56,077 bases of DNA from Desulfonatronum sp. SC1 (GCF_003046795.1 NZ_PZKN01000029.1:1-56077), one strand, 5' to 3'. Positions 46,281 through 55,915 are shown, numbered from the stretch's first letter. The notes: a model not told the origin generated them from the letters alone. Made by a program: numbers and translations.

Positions 46281-46889
46281 TCAGGACGATTTCTGGAATT
46301 CTATTGTGAGATGCCTGGGCTCCCAAGCCCCACCCCAGAAGGAAAAGACCTCGCTGCTGTGAAACGTGGATCTTACCGTGACATGCTCCTGGCCGCTAAT
46401 GGACAGGCCGTCCTTTTTCAGGCCGAGGTCCACGAAGTATTCCATGTCCGCCACCAGCAAATGCACGGTTTTGGGCTCGATCGAGGCCGGCACGGCGCAG
46501 GGGACGAAAAAGTCGTAAACCACTCGATGGCCCTGGATGACGGCCCGGAAGTCCGTGACCGCGGCTACGTGAAAGGACGAGCCGTTGACCTTGATCTGGA
46601 TGAAGTAGTCGTATTCGCTCAGATACTCGAACGCTCCTTGGCGGACCTCATTGATCTCCTCGTCTGAAAAGACACCGTCTCCGTCCGCGTCGAACATTTC
46701 CATGATCTGGCTGCTGAACATTTCGTCAAAGGTCCAGCGGTGGTGAAATCCGACCAGCCCCGTGGCGTCGAACCGGGCCTCGATGGCGTAGTCCACCCAG
46801 ACGTGCGGATGGGCTCGGGCTGGTTGCGCGGTCATGAAGAGCAACGTGGTCACGGCCAGAAAGAGGCTGATCCAACGGAGCCGGTGCAT
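46281..46889 (-). CDS. DUF1007 family exported protein
   Basis: 202 aa. A signal peptide (about 1-26, ending ARA) precedes AHPHVWVDYAIEARFD, the DUF1007 hallmark with two His near the mature N-terminus that could bind metal. WTFDEMFSSQIMEMFDADGD and GVFSDEEI follow. DUF1007 proteins are often found with nickel/cobalt (RcnA-like) exporters or zinc transport genes, but none is here. The start is the ATG at 46889. The stop is next to repeat copy E. Confidence 0.87.
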   Translation of the reverse strand: MHRLRWISLFLAVTTLLFMTAQPARAHPHVWVDYAIEARFDATGLVGFHHRWTFDEMFSSQIMEMFDADGDGVFSDEEINEVRQGAFEYLSEYDYFIQIKVNGSSFHVAAVTDFRAVIQGHRVVYDFFVPCAVPASIEPKTVHLLVADMEYFVDLGLKKDGLSISGQEHVTVRSTFHSSEVFSFWGGAWEPRHLTIEFQKSS

Positions 46890-46937
46890 GGCGTTGGTCC
46901 TTTGCTCTTGTTGTGAGAGGGTCGCGGCCAAAACGGA

Positions 46938-48353
46938 TTACCTTTCCACGAACGGTGTCCCTGAACGATCATCCGGATGCTCATCCTGAAGTGCGTCCAA
47001 TATGCCTGCCGGTCCGCCCACGACCACGGTGACCATCCGGTCCATCGCCAGCCGGCGGGCCAAGGCGTCTCCGGCATCTTCCCGGGTGACCCGCGCGACG
47101 TGGTCGGTGTACGTTGTCAGGTAGTCCGGCGCAAGGTCGTAAAACCCGATCATCCCCAGGGTCGCCGCGATGTCGCTGTTGGAGGCCAGGCCCAAGGGAA
47201 AGCGGCCGATGATGTTGTCCTTGGAAGCGGCCAGCTCCTCTTCGGTCACGCCTTCGCTGATAAAGGCGGCCAGGGCGTCGCGCAGCACGGTCAGGGCGTC
47301 GGCGGCCTGATGGACTCCGGTCTGCATGGTGATCAGGAACGGACCTTCCGCGGCCATGGGCTGAATGTGGCTGGAGACGGAGTAGGCCAGCCCCCGCTCG
47401 GTGCGCACGTCCTGAAAGAGCCGGGAGGTGAACCCGCCGCCTCCGAAGACGTGGTTGGCCACACTCAGGGGAAAGCGGTCCGGATCGTCCAGGCGCAGGA
47501 GCGGTCCGCCCATGACAATATGAGCCTGCTCCGAAGGAAAGGGAATGTGCTTCATGATCGGTTCGGATGGTATTTCCGGTGAGGGCAGGGCCGCGGGGCG
47601 CTCGCCTTGGGGCAGGGCCGCGCCGATGCGTTGGCTCAACGCTTGGGCGGCGTTCATGGACAGGTCGCCGGTCAGGGCCAGGACGGCGTTTTGCGCTGTA
47701 TAGTGGCGCTGAAAAAAAACTCGAACCAGTGGCCCCTCCAGGGTGGGTACGCTCTGTTCCGTTCCCAGTGGGTGGACGGCGTAGGGATGGTCGCCGTAGG
47801 CCAGACGGTAGAATTCCCTGGAAGCCATGGCTCCCGGCTCCTGGCGATCCCGCTGCAGGGCCTGCAGGGCCTGGCGGCGGGCCCTGGCCAGATCATCCTC
47901 GGGAAAAGCCGGATCCGCGAGCAGGGACACGAAAGTCGCCAGGGCGACTTCCATCCAGTCCGGCTCGGTCAGGGTGCGCAGACGGACGATGGCCATGTCC
48001 CGGGCCGCGCTGGCGCTGAACTGAGCCCCCACGGACTCGAAGCGCTCGGCCACGGTGTCCGCGTCCAGGTCCGACGTGCCGAAGGCCAGGGCCAGGTTGG
48101 TCATCCGGGCCAACCCTCCGTGGTCGCCGTCCCGGGCCGAGCCGGCGTCGAAGACCAGCCGGATGTCCAGCATGGGCAGGGTCGGAGCCGGAGCGAAAAG
48201 CACGCGCAGCCCGTTGGACGTGGTCCAGGTTTCAAAATCAGCGGCCCGGGCCGGGGGTGTCGGCCCGCAAAGGAGACCGAGCAGCAACAGTAGGGCAAGG
48301 GCGTGCAGGCCGACGGAAGAATGAAGAGCTGGATTAGTGGTCAGATGGTTCAT
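46938..48353 (-). CDS. M16 family protein, inactive partner type
   Basis: 471 aa. A signal peptide (about 15-38) and an M16 (insulinase/PMPB) fold are seen: TSNGLRVLFAPAPTLPMLD, and VFGGGGFTSRLFQDVRTERG followed by LAYSVSSH, the typical R/Y motif of the C-terminal half. The zinc motif HxxEH is missing (the same place reads GGLARMTNLAL). It is thus likely the non-catalytic subunit. It overlaps the active partner gene by 20 bases. The ATG at 48353 is chosen by its overlap and signal peptide. Confidence 0.88.
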   Translation of the reverse strand: MNHLTTNPALHSSVGLHALALLLLLGLLCGPTPPARAADFETWTTSNGLRVLFAPAPTLPMLDIRLVFDAGSARDGDHGGLARMTNLALAFGTSDLDADTVAERFESVGAQFSASAARDMAIVRLRTLTEPDWMEVALATFVSLLADPAFPEDDLARARRQALQALQRDRQEPGAMASREFYRLAYGDHPYAVHPLGTEQSVPTLEGPLVRVFFQRHYTAQNAVLALTGDLSMNAAQALSQRIGAALPQGERPAALPSPEIPSEPIMKHIPFPSEQAHIVMGGPLLRLDDPDRFPLSVANHVFGGGGFTSRLFQDVRTERGLAYSVSSHIQPMAAEGPFLITMQTGVHQAADALTVLRDALAAFISEGVTEEELAASKDNIIGRFPLGLASNSDIAATLGMIGFYDLAPDYLTTYTDHVARVTREDAGDALARRLAMDRMVTVVVGGPAGILDALQDEHPDDRSGTPFVER

Positions 48354-49731
48354 GCTGGGATCCTTGGCGGTTTGGGGAGGCGGAGCCATTCGTTTCGGAC
48401 ATGGGCAACGGATCCAGGATGGCCACGGTGCGGGTGTCTGGGATCAGGTAGGTCAGGGCCACGCGTTGGACATCTTCGGCGGTCACGGCCCGGACGCGTT
48501 TGGCGTACTCCTCGCCGACCCGCCAGCCCAGGCCGATGGTTTCCAGCATGCCCAGCTCGAAACCCTGGGCGTTCAGGGAGTCCCGGCGAAACACCTCCGA
48601 GGCGATCACCTGAGCCTGGACCCGCCGCAGTTCCTCCTCGGTCACGGGCTCGTCGCACAGACGATGGACCATGTCCAACAAGGCCTGTTCCAGGTTTTCC
48701 AGTTTGGTTTCCGACGAGGGCGTGGCCGAGAGGGTGAACAATGTCTGAAGGCGGCTGAAGCCGCTGTATCCGGCGCTGGCGCTCAGGGCCAGTTCTTGTC
48801 CGCGCACGAGTTCGCGGTCCAGGCGAGAGGCTTGACCCGAGGCGAGCACTCCGGCGGCGACCATCAGTGCGTAGGCGTCCGACAGGTCCCCTGCGTCCTC
48901 CCTGAGCGTCGCCAGGCTCGGGGTCTTCCAGCCCATCACCAAGTGCGGCAGTTCCGCGGGAACCCGCAGGACAACCCTTCGTTCGCCCCGCTGGGGAACC
49001 TCTGTCCGGGGTTTGACCTCGGGCAGAGGCCGAGCTGGAATGGGGCCATAGTGGCGCTGGGCCGCTGCAATCACCTCGGTTGGGTCCACGTCCCCGGCCA
49101 CCACGATTACGGCGTTGTTGGGCGCGTACCAGGCGTCGTACCAGGCCTGAACGTCCTCCAAAGCGTAGTTCTCGATGTCGGTCATCCAGCCGATCACCCC
49201 GTGGCCGTAAGGGCTGTTCAGAAATGCCGCGGCCATGAATTGTTCGTGCAGCAGGGCGGTGGGCCGGTCGTCCCGGGTCAATCGACGTTCCTCGACAACC
49301 ACGTCCCGTTCCGGTTGAAACTGCTCTTCGGTCAGGCGCAGGGCGCGCATTCGCTCGGCCTCCATGGCCATGGCCGTTTCCCAGTGCGCACTGCCCAGAA
49401 CCTGGTAGTAGGCCGTGAAGTCCTGGCCGGTGAAGGCGTTCTGGTTGCCGCCGAGGCGGGCGATGATTCGGGTGAACTCGCCGGGAGGGTAGGCTTCGCT
49501 GCCCCGGAACATCATGTGCTCAAGCATGTGGGAGATTCCGGTGATGCCGCTGTGCTCGTGTCTGGAGCCGACATCATACCAGATTTGATTGGTGACCACC
49601 GGTGCGCGGGGATCGGGCAGCACCAAAACAGTCAGCCCGTTCTCCAGGCGGTGCTCCACGACGTCGGCCAAAACTGGTGACGACAGAAGCAAAAACCAGC
49701 AAATCAGGATCAAGGTCTTAAATTTCAGCAT
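48334..49731 (-). CDS. M16 family zinc peptidase, active subunit
   Basis: 465 aa. A signal peptide (about 1-22, ending VLA) is followed by the M16 catalytic domain with the inverted zinc motif HMLEH (68-72) and the downstream Glu in VVVEERRLTRDD. ENGLTVLVLPDPRAPVV is typical of the N-terminus. It is an exported peptidase that degrades small peptides or membrane-protein fragments, presumably as a heterodimer with the next gene. The gap up to livJ (49732-50082) holds no gene that I can support and must hold both divergent promoters. Confidence 0.93.
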   Translation of the reverse strand: MLKFKTLILICWFLLLSSPVLADVVEHRLENGLTVLVLPDPRAPVVTNQIWYDVGSRHEHSGITGISHMLEHMMFRGSEAYPPGEFTRIIARLGGNQNAFTGQDFTAYYQVLGSAHWETAMAMEAERMRALRLTEEQFQPERDVVVEERRLTRDDRPTALLHEQFMAAAFLNSPYGHGVIGWMTDIENYALEDVQAWYDAWYAPNNAVIVVAGDVDPTEVIAAAQRHYGPIPARPLPEVKPRTEVPQRGERRVVLRVPAELPHLVMGWKTPSLATLREDAGDLSDAYALMVAAGVLASGQASRLDRELVRGQELALSASAGYSGFSRLQTLFTLSATPSSETKLENLEQALLDMVHRLCDEPVTEEELRRVQAQVIASEVFRRDSLNAQGFELGMLETIGLGWRVGEEYAKRVRAVTAEDVQRVALTYLIPDTRTVAILDPLPMSETNGSASPNRQGSQHEPSDH

Positions 49732-50082
49732 GGTGAAGACTTTAGCCTATGGCTATCGAAATGGGTTGGGTGAAGGATCAATCTCAAGAGATGGGTCTTC
49801 GGAGCGGGGTTGGCAAGGGGGCCTCGAAAAGACCGAGTTTGATTGTGCTGCAATGACGAAGAGTTAGTTCACGCTTGTTTCGGCAAATTATCTCAGGCCA
49901 GTTAATCTTGCAAGGTTGTTGATTTTCCACGTTTTTCGCCGTAAGAAACCCGATCGGTTTCAGTCTGGGCGACGGCTGTTTTTCGGTTTCGCATCAAGGA
50001 CGTCCGATGGTTCAGAGCGTATGAGGAAGGTTGTTCGCGAATGAGGTGTGGTTAACCCTTTTCCCCGCAAGGAGGCACTTGC

Positions 50083-51210
50083 ATGAAAAAAAGACTGTTG
50101 TTGACTGTATTGGCCGGACTACTGGCGTTGCCCCTGTTGATCGGCCAGGCCCATGCCCAGGTCCGGATCGGCCTGATGGCTCCGCTGACCGGCTCCTGGG
50201 CCAGTGAGGGCCAGGCCATGAAGCAGATCGTGGATCTGTTGGCCGAGGAACTGAACAACGCCGGCGGTGTTTTGGGGCAGAAGGTGGAGATCGTGGCCGA
50301 GGACGATGCCGGAGATCCGCGCACCGCGGCTTTGGCGTCGCAGCGGCTGTCCACCCGGGGCATCGTCGCGGTCATCGGTACGTATGGTTCGTCCATCACC
50401 GAGGCCAGCCAGAACATCTATGACGAGAACAAGATCGTCCAGGTGGCCACGGGCTCTACGGCCATTCGGCTGAGCGAAAAGGGCCTGCGTTACTTTTTTC
50501 GGACTTCCCCCCGGGACGACGAGCAGGGGCTGGTGGCGGCCAACACCCTGAAGGACATGGGGTACGGCAAGGTGGCCATCCTGCATGACAACACCACCTA
50601 TGCCAAGGGCCTGGCCGACGAGGCTCAGACATTGCTCAAGGATAGCGATGTGGAGATCGTCTTTTTTGACGCTCTGACCCCCGGGGAGCGGGATTACAGC
50701 GCCATCCTCTCCCAGTTGCGCGCCCGCGCTCCCGAAGTCGTGCTCTTCACCGGCTACTTCCCCGAAGCCGGACTGTTGTTGCGCCAAAAGAAAGGTATGG
50801 GCTGGGACGTGCCCTTTGTCGGCGGCGACGCCACCAACAACCCGGACCTGGTCAGCATCGCCGGCAAGGACGCCGCCGAGGGCTTCATGTTTCTGAGCCC
50901 GCCCGTGCCCCAGGACCTGGATTCTCCTGAAGCCACCTCGTTCATGACCGCCTACCGGGCCAAGTACAACGATGATCCCGCCTCGGTCTGGGCCGTGCTG
51001 GCCGGCGACGCGTTCAACGTCATCGTGGCTGCCATCCAAGGTTCCGGCTCCACCGAGCCGGACAAGATCGCCGAATATCTGCGCACCGGCTTGACCGACT
51101 TTGAAGGCCTGACCGGCACCATCGCCTTTGACGACAAGGGCGACCGGGTCGGCGAACTGTACCGCGTGTACAAGGTGGACGGCGAAGGCCGGTTCATCCT
51201 GCAACCGTAA
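50083..51210 (+). CDS. livJ: Branched-chain amino acid ABC transporter binding protein
   Basis: 375 aa. A signal peptide (about 1-25, ending AHA) precedes the periplasmic two-lobe fold of the LivJ/LivK type: VRIGLMAPLTGSWASEGQ, NNAGGVLGQKVEIVAEDDAG and FRTSPRDDEQG. It binds Leu/Ile/Val or a related amino acid. AAGGAGGC is at the proper place before the ATG. It is the first gene of livJHMGF. Confidence 0.93.
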   Translation: MKKRLLLTVLAGLLALPLLIGQAHAQVRIGLMAPLTGSWASEGQAMKQIVDLLAEELNNAGGVLGQKVEIVAEDDAGDPRTAALASQRLSTRGIVAVIGTYGSSITEASQNIYDENKIVQVATGSTAIRLSEKGLRYFFRTSPRDDEQGLVAANTLKDMGYGKVAILHDNTTYAKGLADEAQTLLKDSDVEIVFFDALTPGERDYSAILSQLRARAPEVVLFTGYFPEAGLLLRQKKGMGWDVPFVGGDATNNPDLVSIAGKDAAEGFMFLSPPVPQDLDSPEATSFMTAYRAKYNDDPASVWAVLAGDAFNVIVAAIQGSGSTEPDKIAEYLRTGLTDFEGLTGTIAFDDKGDRVGELYRVYKVDGEGRFILQP

Positions 51211-51227
51211 CGAGTACCGATTCCAGG

Positions 51228-51255
51228 GTAGGGGCGGTTCGCGAACCGCCCCTAC
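51228..51255. repeat. Perfect 28-bp palindrome, GTAGGGGC type (copy 2)
   Basis: GTAGGGGCGGTTCG followed by its exact reverse complement, with no loop. It lies between livJ and livH, 18 bases after the stop of livJ. A stem like this may protect the livJ message, so that more binding protein than permease is made. Its arms share GTAGGGGC with the palindrome at 14524. Confidence 0.88.
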
Positions 51256-51323
51256 GTCATTGATGGACGACTGATGATGAAACACCAGCCACACATCATC
51301 GACCACCATCCGAAGGACATGCC

Positions 51324-52229
51324 ATGCAACTTTTTCTCGAACAACTGACCAACGGGCTGGCCGTGGGCGGGATCTACGCCCTGATCGCTCTGGGCTACAC
51401 CATGGTTTACGGCGTGCTCAAGCTGATCAACTTCGCCCACGGCGACCTGTTCACCATCGGCGCCTTTCTGGGACTGACCCTGCTGTTGTCCCTGGGGCTG
51501 ACCGACCATATCGGCCCGGTGGCCGGGATTATCGTGCTGACGTTGATGGTCATGGGGCTGGTGGCCCTGATTGGCGCGTTGCTGGAGCGGACGGCTTATC
51601 GTCCGCTGCGCACTTCGCCCAGGTTGTCCGCGGTGGTTTCCGCGTTGGGCGCGTCCATCTTTTTCCAAAACGCGATCATGCTCATCTACGGGGCCCGGTT
51701 CCGGGTCTATCCCCACGACCTGCTGCCCACCACGTCGATTTCCCTGTTCGGGGTGGACATCCCGGTGATGCGCATCGTGCTTTTCGCCGCCTCCCTGGTG
51801 ATGATGGCCGGGCTCTATTATTTCGTGCAGCGGACCAAGACCGGCACGGCCATCCGGGCCGCGGCCATTGATCAGGGCGCGGCGAAGTTGATGGGCATCG
51901 ACGTGAACCGGGTGATTATGTACGTTTTCCTGATCGGTCCGGCCCTGGGCGGAGCCGCCGGGATGATGGTCGGCCTGTACTACGGCCAGATCAACTTCAC
52001 CATGGGCTGGGTCTACGGGCTGAAGGCCTTTACCGCGGCCATCCTCGGCGGCATCGGGAACATTCCCGGGGCCATGCTCGGCGGTCTGCTGCTGGGAGTG
52101 ATCGAGGCCATGGGCGCGACCTACATCTCCCTGGCCTGGAAGGACGCCATTTCCTTCATGGTCCTGATCCTGATCCTGATCTTCCGGCCCACGGGCATTC
52201 TGGGCGAACGCGTGGCGGACAAAGTATGA
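51324..52229 (+). CDS. livH: Branched-chain amino acid ABC transporter permease LivH
   Basis: 301 aa. The membrane protein has the LivH signs TNGLAVGGIYALIALGYTMVYGV, INFAHGDLFTIGAF, and ERTAYRPLRTSPRLSAVVSALG, with the EAA-like loop GGIGNIPGAMLGGLLLGVIE near the C-terminus. It forms the translocation path with LivM. The stop overlaps the livM start by 4 bases. Confidence 0.95.
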   Translation: MQLFLEQLTNGLAVGGIYALIALGYTMVYGVLKLINFAHGDLFTIGAFLGLTLLLSLGLTDHIGPVAGIIVLTLMVMGLVALIGALLERTAYRPLRTSPRLSAVVSALGASIFFQNAIMLIYGARFRVYPHDLLPTTSISLFGVDIPVMRIVLFAASLVMMAGLYYFVQRTKTGTAIRAAAIDQGAAKLMGIDVNRVIMYVFLIGPALGGAAGMMVGLYYGQINFTMGWVYGLKAFTAAILGGIGNIPGAMLGGLLLGVIEAMGATYISLAWKDAISFMVLILILIFRPTGILGERVADKV

Positions 52230-53185
52230 AACCGGCGACCATCATCAACATTCTCGTCGTGGCGGCCCTGCTCGTGGCCCCGTACTGGCTGAACGCCTAC
52301 TGGGTGGACGTGCTCAATTCCATCGGCATCTACGCCGTGCTGGCTTTGAGCCTGAACATCATCCTGGGCTACGCCGGCCTGTTCCACATGGGGCATGCCG
52401 CGTTTTTCGCCATGGGCACTTACACCACGGCCATCCTGAACACCCAGTTTGGCATTCCGGTACTCTGGCTGATGCCCCTGTCCGGGATGGTGGCCGGGTT
52501 CTTCGCCCTGCTGGTGGCAAGGCCGATCATCCACCTGCGCGGGGACTACCTGCTCATCGTGACCATCGGCATCGTGGAGATCGTGCGTATTGCCCTGGTG
52601 AACAACGTCTTCGGGATCACCGGCGGGTCCAACGGGATCTTCGGGATCAGCCGACCGGTTTTGTTCGGCCATGTGATCCGCACGCCTCATGATTTTTATT
52701 ACCTGATCTTCGCTTTTGCCGCGATCACGGTTTTTTTCTTTTTGAGATTGGAGAACTCCCGCTTTGGACGGGCCCTGAACTACATCCGCGAGGACGACGT
52801 GGCCGCGGAAGGCAGCGGGATCGACGCGGCGCACTACAAGCTGGTGGCCTTTGTTCTGGGCGCGTTCTGGGCCGGGATGGCCGGGACCATTTTCGCGGCC
52901 AAGATGACCATCGTCTCGCCCCAGTCCTTCACCTTCTGGGAATCCGTGGTCATGTTCACCATCGTCATCCTGGGCGGGTCCGGGAACATTCGCGGCGTGA
53001 TCCTGGGCGCCTTTCTGATCGTCGGCCTGCCCGAGGTCTTTCGGGAGTTCGCCGGGGCGCGGATGCTCTTTTTCGGCGCGGCCATGATTTTGATGATGAT
53101 CTTTCGGCCTAAAGGTATTCTCCCGCCGCCTCCCAGAACCTTCAATCTTGACTTTCTGTCCTCGGCCCGGGGAGGTGGGAAATGA
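52226..53185 (+). CDS. livM: Branched-chain amino acid ABC transporter permease LivM
   Basis: 319 aa with about nine hydrophobic segments. LALSLNIILGYAGLFHMGHAAF is the LivM signature, GDYLLIVTIGIVEIVRI follows, and the EAA-like loop is GGSGNIRGVILGAFLIVGLPE. It pairs with LivH. The start overlaps livH and the stop overlaps livG (ATGA), so the genes are translationally coupled. Confidence 0.95.
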   Translation: MKPATIINILVVAALLVAPYWLNAYWVDVLNSIGIYAVLALSLNIILGYAGLFHMGHAAFFAMGTYTTAILNTQFGIPVLWLMPLSGMVAGFFALLVARPIIHLRGDYLLIVTIGIVEIVRIALVNNVFGITGGSNGIFGISRPVLFGHVIRTPHDFYYLIFAFAAITVFFFLRLENSRFGRALNYIREDDVAAEGSGIDAAHYKLVAFVLGAFWAGMAGTIFAAKMTIVSPQSFTFWESVVMFTIVILGGSGNIRGVILGAFLIVGLPEVFREFAGARMLFFGAAMILMMIFRPKGILPPPPRTFNLDFLSSARGGGK

Positions 53186-53970
53186 GTCCTTCCCCTCTTT
53201 TGCGGCTGGCAAGCCTGACCAAGTCCTTCGGCGGAGTCATGGCCGTGAATCAGGTCAGTTTCGACGTGGACCACGGGGCCATCGTCGGTTTGATCGGCCC
53301 TAACGGCGCCGGCAAGACCACGGTGTTCAACCTGATCACCGGCAACTATCGACCGGACTCCGGCGAGATCCTCTTCGACGGCCGGAACATCGTGAACATG
53401 CGCACCAACCGGATCGTCACCCTGGGCATCGCCCGGACTTTCCAGACCATCCGTTTGTTCCAGAGCATGAGCGCCCTGGAAAACGTCCTGGCCGGTTGCC
53501 ATTGCCGGATGCGCTCCGGCGTGATCGGGGCCATGCTCCGGCTGCCCTGGCAGAAGCGGGAAGAGCGCGAGGCCCTGGAGATCGCGGTGAACGAACTGGA
53601 GTTCGTCGGCTTGCGGCCCCATCTGGACCAGGCGGCCCGCAACCTGTCCTACGGCAACCAGCGCCTTCTGGAAATCGCCCGGGCCCTGGCCACCAAGCCG
53701 CGGTTCCTGATTCTGGACGAGCCGGCCGGGGGCATGAACGACTACGAGACCCAGGTCCTGGTGGATTTGATCACGCAGATCCGGGAGCGCGGGGTCACGG
53801 TGCTGCTCATTGAGCATGACATGAATCTGGTGATGAAGATCTGCGAAAAACTGGTGGTATTGGAGTACGGCATCATGATCGCCCAGGGGACTCCGGCGGA
53901 AATCCAGAAGGATCAACGGGTCATCGACGCCTATCTGGGGGCCCCGGACGAAGATGATGAGGACTTTTGA
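53182..53970 (+). CDS. livG: Branched-chain amino acid ABC transporter ATPase LivG
   Basis: 262 aa. Walker A is GPNGAGKTT, the LivG-typical GIARTFQTIRLF Q-loop segment, signature LSYGNQRLLEIARAL, Walker B LILDEPAGGMN, and switch His in IEHDMNLVM. LSYGxQR is diagnostic of LivG. The C-terminal end is acidic (PDEDDEDF). Confidence 0.96.
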   Translation: MSPSPLLRLASLTKSFGGVMAVNQVSFDVDHGAIVGLIGPNGAGKTTVFNLITGNYRPDSGEILFDGRNIVNMRTNRIVTLGIARTFQTIRLFQSMSALENVLAGCHCRMRSGVIGAMLRLPWQKREEREALEIAVNELEFVGLRPHLDQAARNLSYGNQRLLEIARALATKPRFLILDEPAGGMNDYETQVLVDLITQIRERGVTVLLIEHDMNLVMKICEKLVVLEYGIMIAQGTPAEIQKDQRVIDAYLGAPDEDDEDF

Positions 53971-54686
53971 TCATGTTGCTGCGCATTGAAAATCTGGAAG
54001 TCAAATACGGCAACGTGCAGGTGCTGCACGGGTTGAACCTGAACGTGGCCCAAGGCGAGATCGTGACCATCCTCGGAGCCAACGGCGCGGGCAAGTCCAC
54101 CACCCTGATGACCATCAGCGGCCTGGTCAAGCCGTCCGGCGGGGGGATTTACCTGGAAGACAAACCCCTGCACAAGCTGGAGGCCCACGACATCGTCAAG
54201 CTGGGCCTGGCCCAGGTTCCGGAAGGTCGCCGGGTTTTCGGCACCCTGAGCGTGCGGGAGAACTTGCATCTGGGAGCGTTCACGGCCACGGACCAGGCTT
54301 TGATCCGCAAAAATCTGGATTGGGTTTACGAAATGTTCCCCATTTTGCACAAGCGCCGAAGTCAACTGGCCGGAACCCTCAGCGGCGGAGAACAGCAAAT
54401 GCTGGCCATCGGCCGCGGCCTGATGGCCAACCCCAAGATCCTGCTCCTGGACGAGCCCAGTCTGGGCCTGGCCCCGATCCTGGTCAAATCCATCTTCTCC
54501 ACGGTCAAGGAAATCAACAAGTCCGGCGTAACCATCGTCCTGGTGGAACAAAACGCCCGTCTGGCCCTGAAACTGGCCGACCGGGGCTACGTTCTGGAAC
54601 TGGGCAAAATCGTGCTCGAAGACTCGGCCAAGAACCTGCTGGCCAACCCGGAAGTCCAGAACGCGTATTTGGGGGGAGTGGGGTAG
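53967..54686 (+). CDS. livF: Branched-chain amino acid ABC transporter ATPase LivF
   Basis: 239 aa. Walker A GANGAGKST, LivF-typical GLAQVPEGRRVFGTLSVREN, signature LSGGEQQMLAIGRGL, and Walker B LLLDEPSLGLAP. It is the second ATPase of the heteromeric importer. No terminator hairpin is evident in the 72 bases before the toxin gene on the other strand. Confidence 0.96.
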   Translation: MIMLLRIENLEVKYGNVQVLHGLNLNVAQGEIVTILGANGAGKSTTLMTISGLVKPSGGGIYLEDKPLHKLEAHDIVKLGLAQVPEGRRVFGTLSVRENLHLGAFTATDQALIRKNLDWVYEMFPILHKRRSQLAGTLSGGEQQMLAIGRGLMANPKILLLDEPSLGLAPILVKSIFSTVKEINKSGVTIVLVEQNARLALKLADRGYVLELGKIVLEDSAKNLLANPEVQNAYLGGVG

Positions 54687-54758
54687 TTTTCGTGGAGTGG
54701 GCTCAGGACGATAAGCCACAAAGGATAAGAACAAGGCGGGAGATGGGGCGGTACACTT

Positions 54759-55082
54759 TCAGGTTGGGCGGTTCTGATCGCCAAATGCACGATGCGCACG
54801 TTTCCGCCACAGTATGGGATTCCGCTTGAGGTGCATGATTGCGCCGACGATTATGGAATCGCCTTCGGCTCTATACAGCACTCCATAAGGAAAACGATTC
54901 ATCAGGCACCGCTTGGTGCGGGAGGTGAATGCGGGCCAAGCGTCCGGGTGCCGACGGATTCTTTCGAAACACCGCCTGACCTCGGCGGCGAACTCGTAGC
55001 CCAGGCCAGGGCACTGCCCATTATAATAGTTGACGGCTTCGGCAAACTCGTCTTCGGCGCAAGCAAGGACGAGCAGTTTCAT
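54759..55082 (-). CDS. ParE/RelE superfamily toxin
   Basis: 107 aa. LACAEDEFAEAVNYYNGQCP then GLGYEFAAEVRRCFERIRRHPDAW fits the ParE/RelE fold, and MNRFPYGVLYRAEGDSIIV gives its central strands. The C-terminal part has RNPILWRKR. ParE-like toxins act on gyrase and RelE-like on mRNA; which one this is cannot be told. The start overlaps the antitoxin stop by 4 bases (ATGA). Confidence 0.88.
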   Translation of the reverse strand: MKLLVLACAEDEFAEAVNYYNGQCPGLGYEFAAEVRRCFERIRRHPDAWPAFTSRTKRCLMNRFPYGVLYRAEGDSIIVGAIMHLKRNPILWRKRAHRAFGDQNRPT

Positions 55083-55303
55083 AGTCGGCTGATCCTGGCC
55101 AGCACATCCTCAGCCGGGGAAGCCTCAATCTCACCGGCATCGTAGGCATCAAACCGATCCTCCACCTCATGCCTCCAGGCTGCATCGACGGACCGTTCCT
55201 CGGAATGATCAAAACTCAAAAATAGTTTCTCGATCAGCTCGGCACGATCAATCGGTGAGAGGACTGAAGCGCTTTTCAGAATTTGTTGAACGGTGGCTGT
55301 CAT
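55079..55303 (-). CDS. Addiction-module antitoxin
   Basis: 74 aa. ILKSASVLSPIDRAELIEKLFLSFD and DAAWRHEVEDRFDAYDAGEI are typical of the short addiction-module component family that partners ParE/RelE-like toxins, with a C-terminal ASPAEDVLARI. The ATG at 55303 fits the family start; the upstream frame (to 55378) overlaps the probable promoter. It neutralises the toxin and probably represses the pair. Confidence 0.88.
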   Translation of the reverse strand: MTATVQQILKSASVLSPIDRAELIEKLFLSFDHSEERSVDAAWRHEVEDRFDAYDAGEIEASPAEDVLARISRL

Positions 55304-55320
55304 GGACGTATCTCCATCAA

Positions 55321-55344
55321 TTTGGCATATTTGGCATAATTTGG
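55321..55344. promoter_or_regulatory. Candidate operator of the toxin-antitoxin pair
   Basis: TTTGGCATA is repeated directly twice (55321-55329, 55330-55338) and followed by a partial third copy (ATTTGG). It lies 18 bases before the antitoxin start codon. Direct repeats of this type can bind an autoregulatory antitoxin complex. Confidence 0.35.
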
Positions 55345-55369
55345 TCTTGATTTTAGCCAAGATTACCGA

Positions 55370-55825
55370 TTGCCGCAAGCAGGCAAAACCCCTCTACACT
55401 TGGCACCGATACAGGATGCTTGTCCCATTTTCAATTCTTCCTGGGAACGCCAGCGCATCCTGGATCTGTTCACGGTCATCGACTGGCTGATGCACTTGCC
55501 CGTGGATCTGGACAAGAAGCTTGGCGAGGATATCCAACGAATCGAAGAGGAGCACAAGATGCCGTACGTTACAAGCATTGAGCGGATTGGAATTGAGAAA
55601 GGACGAGCAGAGGGACAAGCCCTGATTCTTCAGAAGCAGCTTGGCAAACGATTCGGCAACGTGCCCGGCTGGGCTGAGCAAAAAATCCTGTCCGCACGAC
55701 CGGAGCAGTTGGAAGACTGGGCCTTGCGGGTGCTGGACGGGAAGTCCGTGGAGGATGTGCTGACGGTCAATGAGGGTGTGGAAGGGTATGGTGGTGAGAG
55801 GGACGGAGGGGGCCGGAAAGTATGA
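55370..55825 (+). pseudogene. 3' remnant of an Rpn/PD-(D/E)XK nuclease-family gene
   Basis: About 150 codons. WERQRILDLFTVIDWLMHLP, then HKMPYVTSIERIGIEKGRAEG and ILQKQLGKRFGNVPGWAEQK, correspond to the C-terminal part of Rpn-like (recombination-promoting nuclease/ putative transposase) proteins with a DUF4351-type tail. The N-terminal PD-(D/E)XK nuclease domain is missing, and the frame runs directly into the toxin-antitoxin promoter. It is therefore a truncated gene. Confidence 0.75.
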
Positions 55826-55915
55826 AAACAAGCGCGGAGAGCGCAAAAATTTGAGAGACAGGAGTTTAACAGATTGAACGTCATTTTTTTTGAAAACGCA
55901 AGTGATTTCGGTGTG

